From Galaxea fascicularis (Eukaryota; Cnidaria; Anthozoa; Scleractinia; Euphylliidae), in assembly GCA_948470475.1 (NCBI GenBank), contig OX419336.1, positions 6,000,984-6,064,983 on the forward strand: a DNA stretch of 64,000 nucleotides, written 5' to 3'. Below are positions 44,641-61,700 of the stretch, in pieces. The translations under genes were made by a program, and so were the position numbers. How positions within the stretch are numbered: position 1 is the stretch's first letter; every line of letters begins with the position of its first letter. The notes under the pieces were generated by a model. It made no database searches. It saw only the letters and a program-made list of their open reading frames with translations, and was not told the origin of the DNA.

Positions 44641-46162
44641 CCCTCAATATTCTCTCAAAGACGCCATTTTGAAATGTCACAAGATCTCAAAATATACACT
44701 GTATGTAACGCAAACGAAGCGTAACTAGTACCCAACTCTCCAATCTTGCCTCAAACTGAACTATGTAAGTAAATATTCCCTGAACTGACCCCCCTCACTG
44801 AAAATTCTCCGAATCATGGAGCTTCAAACGAATCTTGGATTATTTGAGATAAGTTATGTCACTGTGTATTTAACAAATACCTATAGCGATTTTGGTGAAG
44901 GATAGATTACAGAATACCCTTCCTTTTACTCAGAAGGCTGCCACAGCAGTCCCACATGTACAATTAGGCTAATGTAAACTTAAAGCTTAGCTTACATATT
45001 TCATGCACTTGTTACTACAAAACTGAAAATACGGTAACTTCATCATTTAAGAAGTGAATCAAAACAAGAACCACTCCCACTAGGCAGACAGTCATTAATT
45101 TAAGCTCACACATTACACTCATTACAAACAAACATGTATAGTAATTTAAACGAAGTTTAGATCACAGAATTCCCGTCCACTTACTCGGCAGATGCCACGG
45201 TATCCCACATGTACAATAACCTTAATTTAAACTTATAGACTCAGTAATACAAAAAGGTTGCAGTAACTTTGTTTTTTAACGAATGAAAACAACAACAACA
45301 ACATGTAATATACTTCGTTCTTAAATCTACAAATCCCAAACAACCACTTAAAAGGTGTCGTTGTTTGAATATTTCTAATTTAGGTACCTCGGGGGTGCGT
45401 ACTGCGGTGGTACTCCAATTTATTCCTTCAAGTTTTTAATATTCATATTCATAAATTAATGCAGACAATGATAATGACTGTGTGACAGAGCAGGTCTGCA
45501 TACCTCTTGACTACAGAACAGATTTGTTAAAGTTCATGTGACATATCATATCTAACATTAAAAACAATAATAAAGATCACTTAACCGCTTATGGTTTGTG
45601 CTAATCATTGCTTAATATATATGAAGACCTATATGTGTCATGGTATTTAACTTTGGTTAGCTCTAACTATGCTTGGAACAACTCACCCCAAAAGATTAGC
45701 ACTTTTAAAAAGCAGTTGCTCCTGAGAATACCTAAGGTATAACAATTACCCTGACTTAGACATTTTGAGAAAATTAACCTTTTCTATGGAGACACTCCAT
45801 CCAACCCCAATCGCAGATAATGGCCACAATAATTTAATTCGAGTAATAGAAGTTTTTATTGGCCTCTCATTTGTAAAACAATTATACCTTGCAGCAACAA
45901 ATCAACATCATGGAAAATATTGAATCGGTATAAATGATTATGAAAAAGTTCACATGAAATATATACATTTATAAAATGTTGGAAGAGTTACGAGCGCTGT
46001 GATTGGTCGAATCGAGTTCATTATATCCCAATAAAGCACGCACTCTATGTCACGCGCGTGCACTGTTGAGTTATAATGCACGCTGCCTACGTCACAAATA
46101 GGTATGAAAGCTCGAAATCTCCGGGACATTTTATAAAAGAAATAAAAAACTTGTTCCTCGTA

Positions 46163-46300
46163 CATTGTTGAGTTATATAAGCACTTGAGAATTTTTAAGA
46201 ACACTCAAGAAGTGCCAGAAGCACTCGCCTTCGGCTCATGCTTCTCTAGGCACTTCTCTCGTGTTCTTAAAAATTCCCGCGTGCTTATATAACTCAACAA
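46163..46300. mobile_element. Inverted-repeat element
   Basis: cattgttgagttatataagc ... gcttatataactcaacaatg with arms of about 55 bp. Related to about 23936-24062. Confidence 0.65.
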
Positions 46301-48388
46301 TGCACTCGGCACGTTTTTTATTACTTTATTACAGCAGTAATAGAAATCAATTCCAACTTAAAATGCATGAGTGTTTCCACCCTTCCACCCATAAGATCAG
46401 ATATTCAAAAAAGTGATTGCTAATGAAAAAAACAAAAAACAAAAAGTATTCGATTACACTAACTTGAGGCACTTTAACAAAACACCTTATCTTAGCAGCA
46501 CCTGATCGCACCCTAATTCCTGATATCTTAAAATATCTATAATTAAACTACTCTTGATTATTTACTTCAAATAGTGGCTTGGATGATTACAACTCCTAGT
46601 TATGGTCTGCTTGTGGAAACCCTTCCCTTGCCTCAACAAGGCAGTGAACTTTGTAATTGTGCTAAAAATAATTCTAGTCATCAAACCTGACTGGAATGGA
46701 TACTCCAGTATCAGGTGTCCAGGAGGGAAGACTGGACCTGTATGATCTTATTTTTGGGTGAAGTTCCAACTCTTTTTTGGGATTTAGAGGGAAAACAACT
46801 TTTTGCCACCTGACAGGGACATTTAGAAATTCAACCACTAAGCGTTGAACATTGTAAGGATTGTTTATTTTTACACATTCGTATTTAAACAGTTTAGTGA
46901 AGCTTAAGAGCCATTAATCAATATACACTAAACAACAAGGGAGGATTTTGTCACCCCACTGAGACTAAATACAGCCTTCTTCTATTATGGATGGCAAGGA
47001 TCGAAAAGGATTGCATTTTGCCAAAATGATGGAAATGATATCTTTCTCCTCCCATTCAAACAAATGTAAAGGATGTCATTATCAGCCATGGGCCAGGATA
47101 TCCACTATACATTAATATAAAATGAGGTTGACTTCATTGCAGCAACTTTTATCAATGGCTATTGGTTTTATATCCCCACTTACTTCAAAACTTAATAACA
47201 GCCATGAATCACAATGTCTCAGCATGAGTAAAATTCATGCAGTACCAATTTCAGTGAAGATTGCAGTGGAGAACAACAAAACTGTCCAACACTGTTCCTT
47301 TGAATGGTGAAGAGGATACACTTACCGGTATTTGTTGTGCCAAAGTTTAGCTCACTAACAAAAGGCAAAAATGCCATAAAGATGGGTATTATCTGTTACG
47401 AACCTGATGGCAAATTGTTACCTTACTTAAACATTTTTTATTCACAAAAACCATCCCCATCCCATGACTCATCCCAAAATAGGCCACGTGGGAGTATCCC
47501 CTTGGCCTTCTCATAGATGAATCAACTTAAGTTTCTCTATATAATTGCCATTGTAACAACATTACTCCCAACTACACTGCCCCATTTTAATACATCAACA
47601 TTGCAGGCTTTTATTATAAATACAGCAGAAACTTTGTAACTGAAGATGACAAGCTGTTAAAATAAGTTTTGCAAATTAGAAAACATGTCCTTCCCTTCCA
47701 GTGATTTTCATGACTGCTGCTCTCCAAGACCTCTTGTTCAGGTGATAGATATCATGGACGACAACACCCTTGGAGGAAAAAGAGTTCTACTGAGTTATGC
47801 CGTAGTACATAGGATAGTTACAAATCTGTTGGCTAAACATTTATTGAGAAATAGATGTGTTGTTAACTTTTCCAGTATACTAAAAATAATTTTTTCATGC
47901 ATGAGGTATATTTTGATATGGGTATTAATTTAATGGTTTAGTTTATACAATATGGACCTTCCCCTCCCACTTCCAGTGGAACATCGTATAGTGTGGCAGA
48001 TGAATCAAGCTTTCTAATAAACATGATCCAAGGAAAAACAAACATTGGACGCTAAAATCAAGAAAAGAAAACACAACACTTATTTGAAATAATCTCAAAC
48101 AACAAACGAAAAACAAACAAGAGTTGTCGGGTGGTCCTTACAAGCGCAGAAAAAACCAGCATTTAAAACAATCTCACCTTTAAACTTCGACTCTTCAAGA
48201 ACAATTAACTTTCGTCAAACCACTGGGATGAATTCCAACCCAATTCGTTGAACAAAAACAAAGGACAACCAGAAATTTAAGAGCAAAACGAACAAAGAAA
48301 GAGATTGGTGAAAAATTATCACGTGACGCTTGTCCATCCTCATCGTTGCTTACATAAAGGGTTGTTTGGGATCACAACACATTTCAAA

Positions 48389-48442
48389 ATGGCGTCTACG
48401 ACAGATCGTTTGGTGTTAACTGTCACCAAGTTATCCCTCGAA
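48389..48442 (+). other. Weak first-exon candidate
   Basis: aaaATGg context, 18 codons (MASTTDRLVLTVTKLSLE) to a possible donor gtaatt. No domain. It could be a 5' exon for the ferlin-3 cassette or nothing at all. Confidence 0.15.
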
Positions 48443-49059
48443 GTAATTTTACAACCAAACTAGCACATTGTAACAACGGTTGTCGTTATCCTCTAAAAAG
48501 GCAGTGGCATGGCAATACTTTGGATTCATCATGGATTGGTACTTATCATAAAGCAACGTTGGTTTCAGCCGGGTTGAAGTGTAAACGGCGATGTTAAAAT
48601 ACCTTTGCGAACAGGGCTCGGGATTGACTTAACGGTTTGCATAATCCTCTGCAACAGTTGTTACACACGTGCAATCAGAATTTCGAAGAAGAAAGATTCA
48701 AGGCCTTCTATAACACCTTTCAGGTACAATTCTGCTGTGTGGGAAACACTACGGGAAACCCAAATTTTCATACACAACTTTTGCAAAAAAATTGGTAAGT
48801 ACAACGATGTTCACTTTATACTAAACTATTTCTTACAATAGGCAGTGCAAAAAAATTATGCAAGATTTCCAAACAGCACGAAACATGAATTACATGTATA
48901 AACCTCACGCATTTTATGCCTTCAAACGATGGATTTTTGGGAACATTTACCACGAAAAGAAAGCATGTACATTTAATGTTTATGCCTGTCTGGAAATCTT
49001 TCCCATGCTACTACTAAATAATGTCATTGTTGCCTATGTAAACTAAATATGTTTAACCC

Positions 49060-50216
49060 TTTTTGTTGAAAGCTTTCCACAGCTGTTTGCATAATTTGCC
49101 ATTATCACCAAGATCATTCCCATGAAAGGGAGACTCTTGCCTTCTCATTTTAATCACTGGCTATTTGGCCATATTTGCCATTTTCTTCACATTCCAATAG
49201 TCTATACATATTTCTAAAACTGCTGAAGAAGTTTAGTTGAATTTGCCTTTTTCACCAATTTTGCCAAAATCGCTGCTTTCCAAGGGGGCCCTCTTGCCCT
49301 CTCATTTGCATTTGCCACACATTCACTGGCGATTTTGACGAATTCGCCATTTTCGCCATATTCGCCAATTTCGCCAAAATCGCCGCTTTCCAAGGGGGCC
49401 CTCTTGTCTTCTCATTGGCATTTGCCACACATTCGCCGGCGATTTTGGCGAATTTGCCATTTTCGCCATATTCGCCAATTTCGCCAAAATCGCCGCTTTC
49501 CAAGGGGGCCCTCTTGTCTTCTCATTTGCATTTGCCACACATTTGTTGGCGATTTTGGCGAATTCGCCATTTTTGCCATATTCGTCAATTTCGCCAAAAT
49601 CGCCGCTTTCGAAGGGGGCCCTCTTGTGTTCTCATTTGCATTTGCCACACATTTGTTGGCGATTTTGGCGAATTCGCCATTTTTGCCATATTCGCCAATT
49701 TCGCCAAAATCGCCGCTTTCGAAGGGGGCCCTCTTGTGTTCTCGTTTGCTTTTACTACACATTTGCCAACGATTTTGGCGAATTCGCCATTTTTGCCATA
49801 TTCGCCAATTTCGCCAAAATCATCGCTTTCGAAGGGGGCCCTCTTGTCTTCTCATTTGCATTTGCCACACATTCGCCAACAATTTTGGCGAATTCGCCAT
49901 TCTCACCATATTTGCCAATTTCGCCAAAATCGCCGCTTTCGAAGAGGGCCCTCTTGTCTTCTCATTTGCATTTGCCACACATTCGCCAACGATTTTGGCG
50001 AATTCGCCATTTTTGCCATATTCGCCAAAATCGCCGCTTTCCAAGGGGGCTCTCTTGTGTTCTCGTTTGCATTTGCTACACATTCGCCAATGATTTTGGC
50101 GAATTCGCCATTTTCGCCATATTCCACAATTTCACTTAGTCTATACTATATTTCCAAACAGGTGGCGGAATTTCGTCAAAATTGCCATTTTCGTTATTGG
50201 GTGCATTTCTGGACAT
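49060..50216 (-). repeat. Minisatellite-bearing element, copy 2 (110-bp unit, inverted)
   Basis: Eight units marked by gggggccctcttg at 49284, 49394, 49504, 49614, 49724, 49834, 49944 and about 50045 (period 110). On the minus strand the unit contains ggcgattttggcgaa and tatggcgaaaatggcgaa, homologous to copy 1. Long frames open in all three plus frames arise because 110 is not a multiple of 3 and the unit lacks stops. Confidence 0.9.
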
Positions 50217-50517
50217 ATCTCCGAGATAGCGGGAGCGGAGTGAAACACTCTAAGCAAAAGAGCTAAGTCGAGAAGAACTCAAAAGTGCGGTTCCTTGACA
50301 AGTTTGTTTTAGGAGCTTGCTGCTGAAGTTTCTTAATCAATATTTCTGACGTATTAAAATACTTGAAATCATGGTTGCCTTTATTTCATTGGCCGTGTTT
50401 CATTTCTTCCATGAAAATCATTCCAAAGCACTGCAGAGTAAACTTCATTATTTGCTCAGCTATAGGCTGCAGTTTCTTCAAATAATAACATAGTTGGACT
50501 GAACCTGTTGTCTTTAG

Positions 50518-54388
<3,871 letters not shown>

Positions 54389-54494
54389 ATGCATTTGATG
54401 CACTAATGAAGATGCCAACGGAACAATTCTTCCTTTACCTGGATCGACATTCAATGTAAAACAATCAGCTTAAATAGTTAGGTTTTTAAGATGT

Positions 54495-54500
54495 AATAAA
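54495..54500 (+). promoter_or_regulatory. Ferlin-3 polyadenylation signal candidate
   Basis: AATAAA about 107 nt after the ferlin-3 stop codon. Confidence 0.5.
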
Positions 54501-55937
54501 AGGACAGATAATCCTCTCCTTTCTGGTATAAGAGGCGCGGTTTTGTTTTGAAAGATTGTCACTCGCTTGAGACGATGAGCCCCAAAATGCGTATGCAAGA
54601 AAAGAAAGTTGGAGTGAAAGAAGGCCAAACAGAACATTTCATGTTGTTGTTTAAGCGACTTTATCGATGCAAAGCCCACTGCAGTTGCCATGCAGGGAAA
54701 CGATATTTCGGTAGATATGTCCAAAAGTCCGTCATTGAGTCAACTTGATTCCCCTCATTGAATCCTAGTCTTTTTGAAAAGTCATGGAGTCAAAGACGTG
54801 GTCAAATATTTCTGTCTAATATTGAGTGCAGGTGCATCAAAATAATAAGCTGCGTGTTGGCCCTAACATTACAAAAGATAGCAAAACAAATAAATTTAGG
54901 GAAAAAAGTAATGCTTAATTTTTGTGCTAGAAATGAAAATTAAGTGCATATTGGGCTGCTCAGAAATACATAAATAGCCCTTTGATGTCATCCCAGTTAA
55001 TCAGTCATTAATCACCTGAACTTTTCGCTTTTGATCAATGTACACTTTACATTGTTAAGAAAATGCAAGGAAGGCGAGCTTTTGGTAAACTTTAAAACTT
55101 GAATGTCAAAATTCTTAGGCAATGAATAATATTGTCCTGTTATGCGTATAATGCTGTGTAGGGGCTCATATAGGGTCAATAAAATTCAATTATAATAATC
55201 CATTAATATCTTTAATATCTACCCACTTAGAAATCCCAGTGTTTCGATCGCTTGTTCGATACTTTGTCTAAAGTTTCTTTAACCCTCCCTTAAAGACAAA
55301 GCGAGGAATCCCACTTTAAGTGACTTCACTACCCCACTATCCCACTCTTTGCACTCGAAGGATCTTAGTACTAAGTTTCTTACGGATTAGCAGAGCAATC
55401 GATGGCTTTCTTCTCTCTCGTTTAAATGTTCGGATATTAATTACTTAATTCTTTCTAAATTCACCATCCGGACGGCACAACATTCTATATGCACGCATGC
55501 TGCCATGTCATCTTTTCACTTTGAGTAAGAAATACTCTCCTGGATCGATGCAAATGCACCCCCCCCCCCCACCCCCCATCCCCCGTTCCTTCAGATCACA
55601 CAGAACAATCACTGCTGCTCACTATTTGTGATTGAGGTCGTCGTGCCTTTAGTGTTTAAGGTGGTTTAGTGCTTTTGCTAAAAAGCTTGACCTCGCTTGA
55701 CCTCGGACAAATTTATTGCGTCAAGCTTGCGCATGGGCTATGAGGCAATGTGTGTCGCAAACGAAAACATAGCGAGCATGTTCTAGCGAATTCGTTCAAG
55801 TTATACATGTCATGATAGCGGGGACATTTTTGTTTTGTTTGCGTTACCTGAGGTTGTTACGTATTTGCTTTTGGTTGAAGACCAGAGGAGAGTGAACATG
55901 AAGAAAATGCTTAAAATTAAGCGCTTGACGGTCGCTT

Positions 55938-56322
55938 AAGGGCCCGTACGCACTAGGCGAATTTGTTTATTTTCCAAAAATATTTGTCATCAGTTCCGTT
56001 CTGCAAGTGCGAGCGGCGTTTTTCGTCCTACCAAAATTTTGTCAAGCCGTACCAAACTTCAAAAGCGCCGTCGTCCTGCCTCAGAGCAGGACAAATTTTT
56101 ATCATGCGTCAAAACTGTCAGATTTTACAATTTGCAGGCGTTAAAATGCCTGAAAATATTAATCAATCAAAATATTTTGATCTCGCTTTTTAGAGTCTGC
56201 ACATTCAGCAGAAGCCCGCACTTGTTATCAAATATTCTGCTGTTTTTAAGTGGAGACAAAATTCGTCGAGATTTTTGTCAGAGCCAATTGAAACAAATCT
56301 TTTCAACCTAGTGCGTACCTAT
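55938..56322. mobile_element. MITE with GGGCCCGTACGCACTAGG ends
   Basis: gggcccgtacgcactaggcg pairs with cctagtgcgtacctatggc, and tttgtcatcagttcc-like arms are visible. Overlapping short frames are artefacts. Confidence 0.5.
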
Positions 56323-56918
56323 GGCACTTTTTTTTATAAGAAAACTGTTTTCCCGTCAAGGCTGAATATTCTTATTTTTCTGTCGATTTTTCGGTGAAAC
56401 TCAGTATTCGTGTGTGTATAGTTTGGTTGCAGTATGACACAGTTTCCGTTTTAGAATGTATTGGAGTATCATACAATAGTTTCGTGTCTAGATCTCTATC
56501 ATGTTATGTACATTGTGAACGTGCTCCGTCCGCCTTGTTGGCTAGTTTTGCCATTTAGAAAAAGGAAAGTTTTACACGGTTTACTTAAGGTGGCTGGTAC
56601 CAGTTTCCCGCGCGTGGCGAGAGGGCCCATCAGCGCTCGCGACACCTTTTCAACCGCGCGCGAGTTGGGAAACAGGCGACACAGGGCTTCTTTTTGTGGT
56701 GGCTAAAAAGGATCTTTTTTTACCTAAAATTTGCGTTAACGCGATGCCGCATCTACTCAGGATCTACTTCAGTTAATTCAAATGATACAAAATTTGTTTT
56801 CAACGTTCAATGGTGAAGTTTCGATGAAAATTTTATCTCTGCAGCGATCATCGCATCATTGCACCCCCCCCCCCCCTCCCACCATGTGAAAATTACAACT
56901 CGAGTCGCGAAACTATAA

Positions 56919-57225
56919 AGGCCGGTACACACGAGGGAGCTTGCTCCCGCAGCACGCTCCTGCAACACGCTCCCGGAGCAAAGCTCCCTCGTCTGCACCA
57001 ACGATTTCTGGCGAAAAAATTTGTTGCGCAACAAAACTTTTGCTCCCGAGTTTTGCTCCCTTATATCAAACTGGTTTGATATGAGGGAGCAAGCTACAGG
57101 GGCAAATCTGCTCCACGAGTCTGTTTCAGGAGCAAGCTCCCTGGTGTGTACTGGTTGGGGTACTTACCCGGGAGCGTGTTGCAGGAGCGTGCTGCGGGAG
57201 CAAGCTCCCTCGTGTATACCGGCCT
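56919..57225. mobile_element. Fold-back MITE, TAA target (PIF/Harbinger-like)
   Basis: AGGCCGGTACACACGAGGGA ... TCCCTCGTGTATACCGGCCT, flanked by TAA (56916-56918, 57226-57228). Contains many ggagcaagctccc palindromes and an internal mirror at atatcaaactggtttgatat. Confidence 0.75.
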
Positions 57226-58634
57226 TAACAGGAGCACAAAAGCACAAGGAGGAGGAAGAAGATCAGTAAGACTCGCTTAAATTTGAGATACATAGAATAA
57301 AGTTCTAAAAGTTTATTTATGGGATACGTAAAGAGAGAAAAGAAATATTTATGCATGTTACAGTGGAAAACTACAGAACATTTTCGAAATAGTATTAAAG
57401 TGTGGAGTGATCGCACAAAAATCGCTCTAGCAGAAGAAAAAATGTTTCAGTCGAAATAAAAAAAATCGTCGGAAAATTTGTTGTCTATATGTTAGACTAG
57501 CGGCAGTCCAAATTTGAGGGTAAACGAACAATTTCCCTCTGTGTTTTAGCTCTTAAGTGTCACGTTAAAGTCAAAAAATTTATTCGAGGAAACAGCGCCA
57601 AGAATGTCAATTAAAAAGTGAACTCTTCGGCCAAAACCTGAATTAGAGATCACTCTTCGACCATCACTGTAGCCCAAAAATCTAAATTTGAAGAAAATTG
57701 CAAATCTGAAGGTGTACGGTAACCTTAATTGGAACTTCGCATCTCAAGAACTTGAGGAAATAGATCACTGCATCATATAACTCATTTGGCTGCCGCGTTA
57801 AACTTTGATACGTTTGACGTAGGATCCGGCTCACTTGGCCAGCCGAACGTTGACGGAAAGAAGACGAAGGAAGCTGAGAATGAAGTTGTCAGGGAATCTA
57901 CTGTACAGCACCTGTTACTTCGGATATTGGGTAATAATTACGCGGCTTCCAAAATATGACGCATGCAAAGTTCCAAGTGAAGCTAAATTGGAGCGGCAGT
58001 AATTCAATCAATTCCACTGAACAAAAATATTAAGAAATCGCCTTCAATTTTCTGTAGTGAGTCTTCCTCTTTTTGATTTAGGGGAATTTTGAGTACAAAA
58101 TAGAGAACCCCTATTTTTCTCTCTCGCTAAACAATAACGTGACGGTCAAACTTAGCCGATAACTTGTTTTTAATTTATTGGCTCTTGCTATTTAGCTTGC
58201 TCAGCTGTTAAAAAAGGTATGCATTCATGTTGGAAAATATTTGAAATTCACAGCGCTTATTTACTTTAATTTGGACTGATTTTTACAAACTAGTTAACAG
58301 ACAACAAAAGCGACTGCTTTTTCAAGTTGGAGAAATGAAGCTTGCATAATTCACGAATATTCATGTCTATAGTATGAACTATTGGTCAAGAGAAATTATA
58401 CGGAAACTGTGCAAAAAATCACGCGAATTCACTTTTCATTGACTAACAGGTGCGGTATTTATTATTCATATTAACAAGTCAAATGCGACGTCATTAGGAC
58501 TGACATTAATAGGTTATTAAAGAAATAATCATTCTGTGATGGAAGGTACGATACCTGCTGCTTGGAGGGAGTCTCGCTACTTCACAGCCTAGTCACACTG
58601 AATAGCGAAAAGACTGAGCCAATGCGCATTTTAA

Positions 58635-58728
58635 ATGTCGCTTAAGGTTATCGTTCACAGCGCTTCGAATCTTGCAAATGTTGACTTCAAGGGGGCTAGT
58701 GATCCCTTCGTGGTTTTGCGTTTTAGAG
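58635..58728 (+). CDS. Ferlin-4 first exon: start of a C2A domain
   Basis: ATG (context ttaaATGt) opens 31 codons to a donor G|gtaagg. The product starts MSLKVIVHSASNLANVDFKG and continues ASDPFVVLRFR. It has an N-terminal C2 strand, loop-1 Asp and the DPF motif. Ferlin first exons typically encode about 30 residues of C2A and end in phase 1, as here. The orientation is the same as ferlin-1 and ferlin-3. I found no second exon up to 64000, so the first intron is either long or hides a diverged exon. A non-ferlin C2 protein starting with C2 remains possible, but the ferlin neighbours make ferlin most likely. Confidence 0.8.
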
Positions 58729-61700
58729 GTAAGGGTTACTTTGAATTCAAATTAAGAAATGAGTTTAGACGATAACGACAACCTAGCTACAACACAAGCT
58801 TTCAATACGAACAACTTCTTCCAGAATATGATCATTTATCATTAAATGATCACATAAAGGAAATACGCATTCGAACACTTCAATTGAAATTAAGAGTAGC
58901 AAAGGAAAAAAATTTAACATAATTACAAACAAGGGCTTCATAATCTTTTACTCTCGTGGCATAAGGAAGCCTCACTCTAATTTAACGCATTGGAGAAAAA
59001 AGTATGTTGGAGAAACGTATTCTCGTTTTCGTGAGCAACATTCGGAGGTCACCTTAGGGATATTTTATCGATGCAAAAATTTTTCCCCAGTTGAATAATT
59101 TATTCTCCATTTTGTGTTCCCTGCACAGCGCTCACTTAAGTTTGGTTCAGATGTGCTTCCCAATAGAATTCACTAAATTCAAACAAGCATTTAATTCACA
59201 GCAAATTCGCAAAAACAGGTTTCGCCAATTCAGTTTCAGCATTAGCATATTGTGAAAATACTTAGTGTAAACTTGAAACTCAAGCTTTAATTTGTGAGAT
59301 TAGATTTGTGATGCATTTAATTATTTCTAGAATTCAGCTAAGAAGAAATTTGGGAGACATTTAAATGCCCCTTAGCCAAGTTAATTCTCTACATTGCTAT
59401 ACGCGTAAAGAATTTTAACTAATGTAGATATGGATCTCATGCTTTAAAGAAACATATATTTTTAATTGAGTGTCCAAACGAGTAAATAGGCGTTTAGTTT
59501 GATCAGTTTAAGTCACCACGCCTTTGGTAAACTACAGCATTAATGATACCACATAATAGTATCACCCACCTAATCCTGCATTTTAATTGGCTACGCTACT
59601 AAAGGACGCCACGCCAATACGGTGTCATGTTCAACAGGAACAACTGGTTTTCTAAACCGAATACAGACACCAACTTTCATGTGTAGTCACACAAGCGAAA
59701 ACATTTAATGTTCATCACCGACTTTTCATCCCAAATCCGCCATGCCAACTTTCACTGGAAGTAGGTGAAGAACTTAAGTCTTTTGTTGCTACACTGGTTT
59801 TATTTAATTATTATTCAACACATTGCGACAATGTCCAAATAGGGCAGTCGTCGCGCTTTCTCGACAGATATCCTACGATATACGTAATTTCGTGTGTCGG
59901 GAAGAAAAATGGCATTTTTTCACTTTTTTTTCTTTTCATGTAATCGCTATAAACTGCTTTCTCATTAAATGGCTGAATAATGGAAGAATTTATCTTCAAT
60001 CTTGCGGAATGTCCCCTGATTTTATCAAACTTGACTTACTGCCTCGTTGGCTAAGTATGCGGCAATATTCTTGTTTTAACTATTTTGGGGGAATGCAGCA
60101 TTGTGTTCATTTCGATCCCGATCGCAAAATGAAGAGAATAATCGTAACTGAACGGCCACTTACTTGGAGCTGTTCACGGCATAAACGTTCTTTCGCGGTA
60201 AACTTTCGGTGGTACATCATACCTGCCCGCCGTACACATGCACGTACAACGAGACCGTCCACGCCTTGATTTTAGGCGCTGGACACTTGTTACCTTCGTC
60301 AACAAAGAATGTGTTGTTTCGACAACTTAAGCACGTATTCACTACATCCTGAACCGGAATAAACATTAAAAGTACCCTATGAACAGGAGGGGTTTTAGTT
60401 GTATAGGTTGCTTTTGCGAAGTGAAGCATGAAAAACTGTTGATCTACTACAAGTCCGAGCAAAATGATAACATTAAGTGCGGTTTTACGACGGAAAAACC
60501 AAGATTAAGTGTTAACTGATGAGGTTTTGCTCGACTCTTGTTAAGATTGGCTTGGAAGACATCTTTCGAGCTTAAGATGAATGGTTCAAATCAAAACTCA
60601 AAGGAAAAAAGTTTCGGAAATATCTTTCTATAACACCAGAAAAATCAAAATGTTCTACAACCCAGTGCCCTGACCGTGCTTGAACAACTGAGCTGTTCAA
60701 AATAAACTTCCCCACGAGACAAAACGGAGTAATTATATAACGGTTCGACGAGTCGAAAGACCAATTTAGTCTCCGATCTGACTGCATACTGAATCTTCCC
60801 ACAATTCACTTAGAACTGGTCATTAGCAAAATGAGGTATTGAAGACGCTCTGCGCGGACTTGCTAAAGATAGTGAAATCCGTTGAATCTACTGAATTAAA
60901 AAAAAAATCGTTATTTCGCGGCCATTCAAAGCAACGTAGATGAAATATTTTCGCAGGCTTCGCACCAATATGGCTAAAAAAACATTCATGATTTCCGGTT
61001 AAATCTACCTTACCACCCCTTCCCCCAGCGCAGTGATTTTCATGTGGACAAAATGACCATCCATCCCCAGTATATAGTATAAGGTGCCCCTTTTTGTTGA
61101 GCAGACGCGGTCACTAGGCAAGCTCGACAGTGGTCGAGGAAAAACGGTCAAATTCTTGAGCGGTGAAGCGAGCGATTCTCCGTTCGTGTTCGTCGAATCT
61201 TCGCGGAAGTTGGCAACTGGAAAGAGACAAAATTTATTAACGCGACTGTTGCTGGTGAACTGAAACGGATACTGCGCTTTCTCTCTCGCCCTATTGGGAA
61301 TTTATTGGCCTTCGAACGCCAAATGGTTCGATGCCGAGTCACCGGCCTTCTTTTTTTTAAGAGTGGACAGTTATTAGTACCTCGATCGGATTAATACAAG
61401 GATGACTGTCGCCGCCGCTTGTGTTCCCGAGTTGGTCGAGAAGCGCGGTGCGTGGAAATTAACTCAGTGATAATTACAAAGCCAAGGTCTTACGTGATTC
61501 GGCGACTAACAACGGCCATTTATTGCAATGTGACATCTTTAGCTGCCAAACCGTCAAAGACTGTAAGGCTGGACGGGTGAAAAACAGCTTAATTATCAAC
61601 AGACTTGAAATGAAAACTGAAAACGGTCCCAAAACGTTTTCACCACTCTGCTCCTCGTGGAGCTGTGTATAAGTCCCGTATCTAAAGCGTCATAGCACGT

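Larger units (their letters stand above)
42861..50517. other. Spacer between the two 5'-less ferlin cassettes
   Basis: No ferlin exon was found on either strand. It holds two related minisatellite elements (separate entries), short duplications (44338-44470 with 44506-44640; 44930-45010 with 45165-45240), an inverted repeat at 46163-46300 and AT-rich sequence from 46400 to 48300. A weak first-exon candidate is ATG at 48389. Confidence 0.6.
54501..58634. other. Intergenic stretch between ferlin-3 and ferlin-4
   Basis: Apart from MITEs at about 55938-56322 and 56919-57225 and short C-runs (55559-55579, 56866-56880), I see no supported gene. 56620-56700 is GC-richer and contains a ctggtaccagtttcccgcgcg motif, of unknown meaning. 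Confidence 0.45.

Noticed and set aside
49335..50266. Overlapping plus-strand frames of 198-283 residues and matching minus-strand frames
   Set aside because: The 110-bp tandem unit has no stops and shifts frame each repeat, so all three frames stay open; they encode repetitive AFATHSPAILANSPF-like strings, not a protein.
59823..60269. 148-residue open frame
   Set aside because: Longest unexplained frame in the right part of the window, but it has no recognised motif, no splice context and mixed low-complexity ends; most likely chance.
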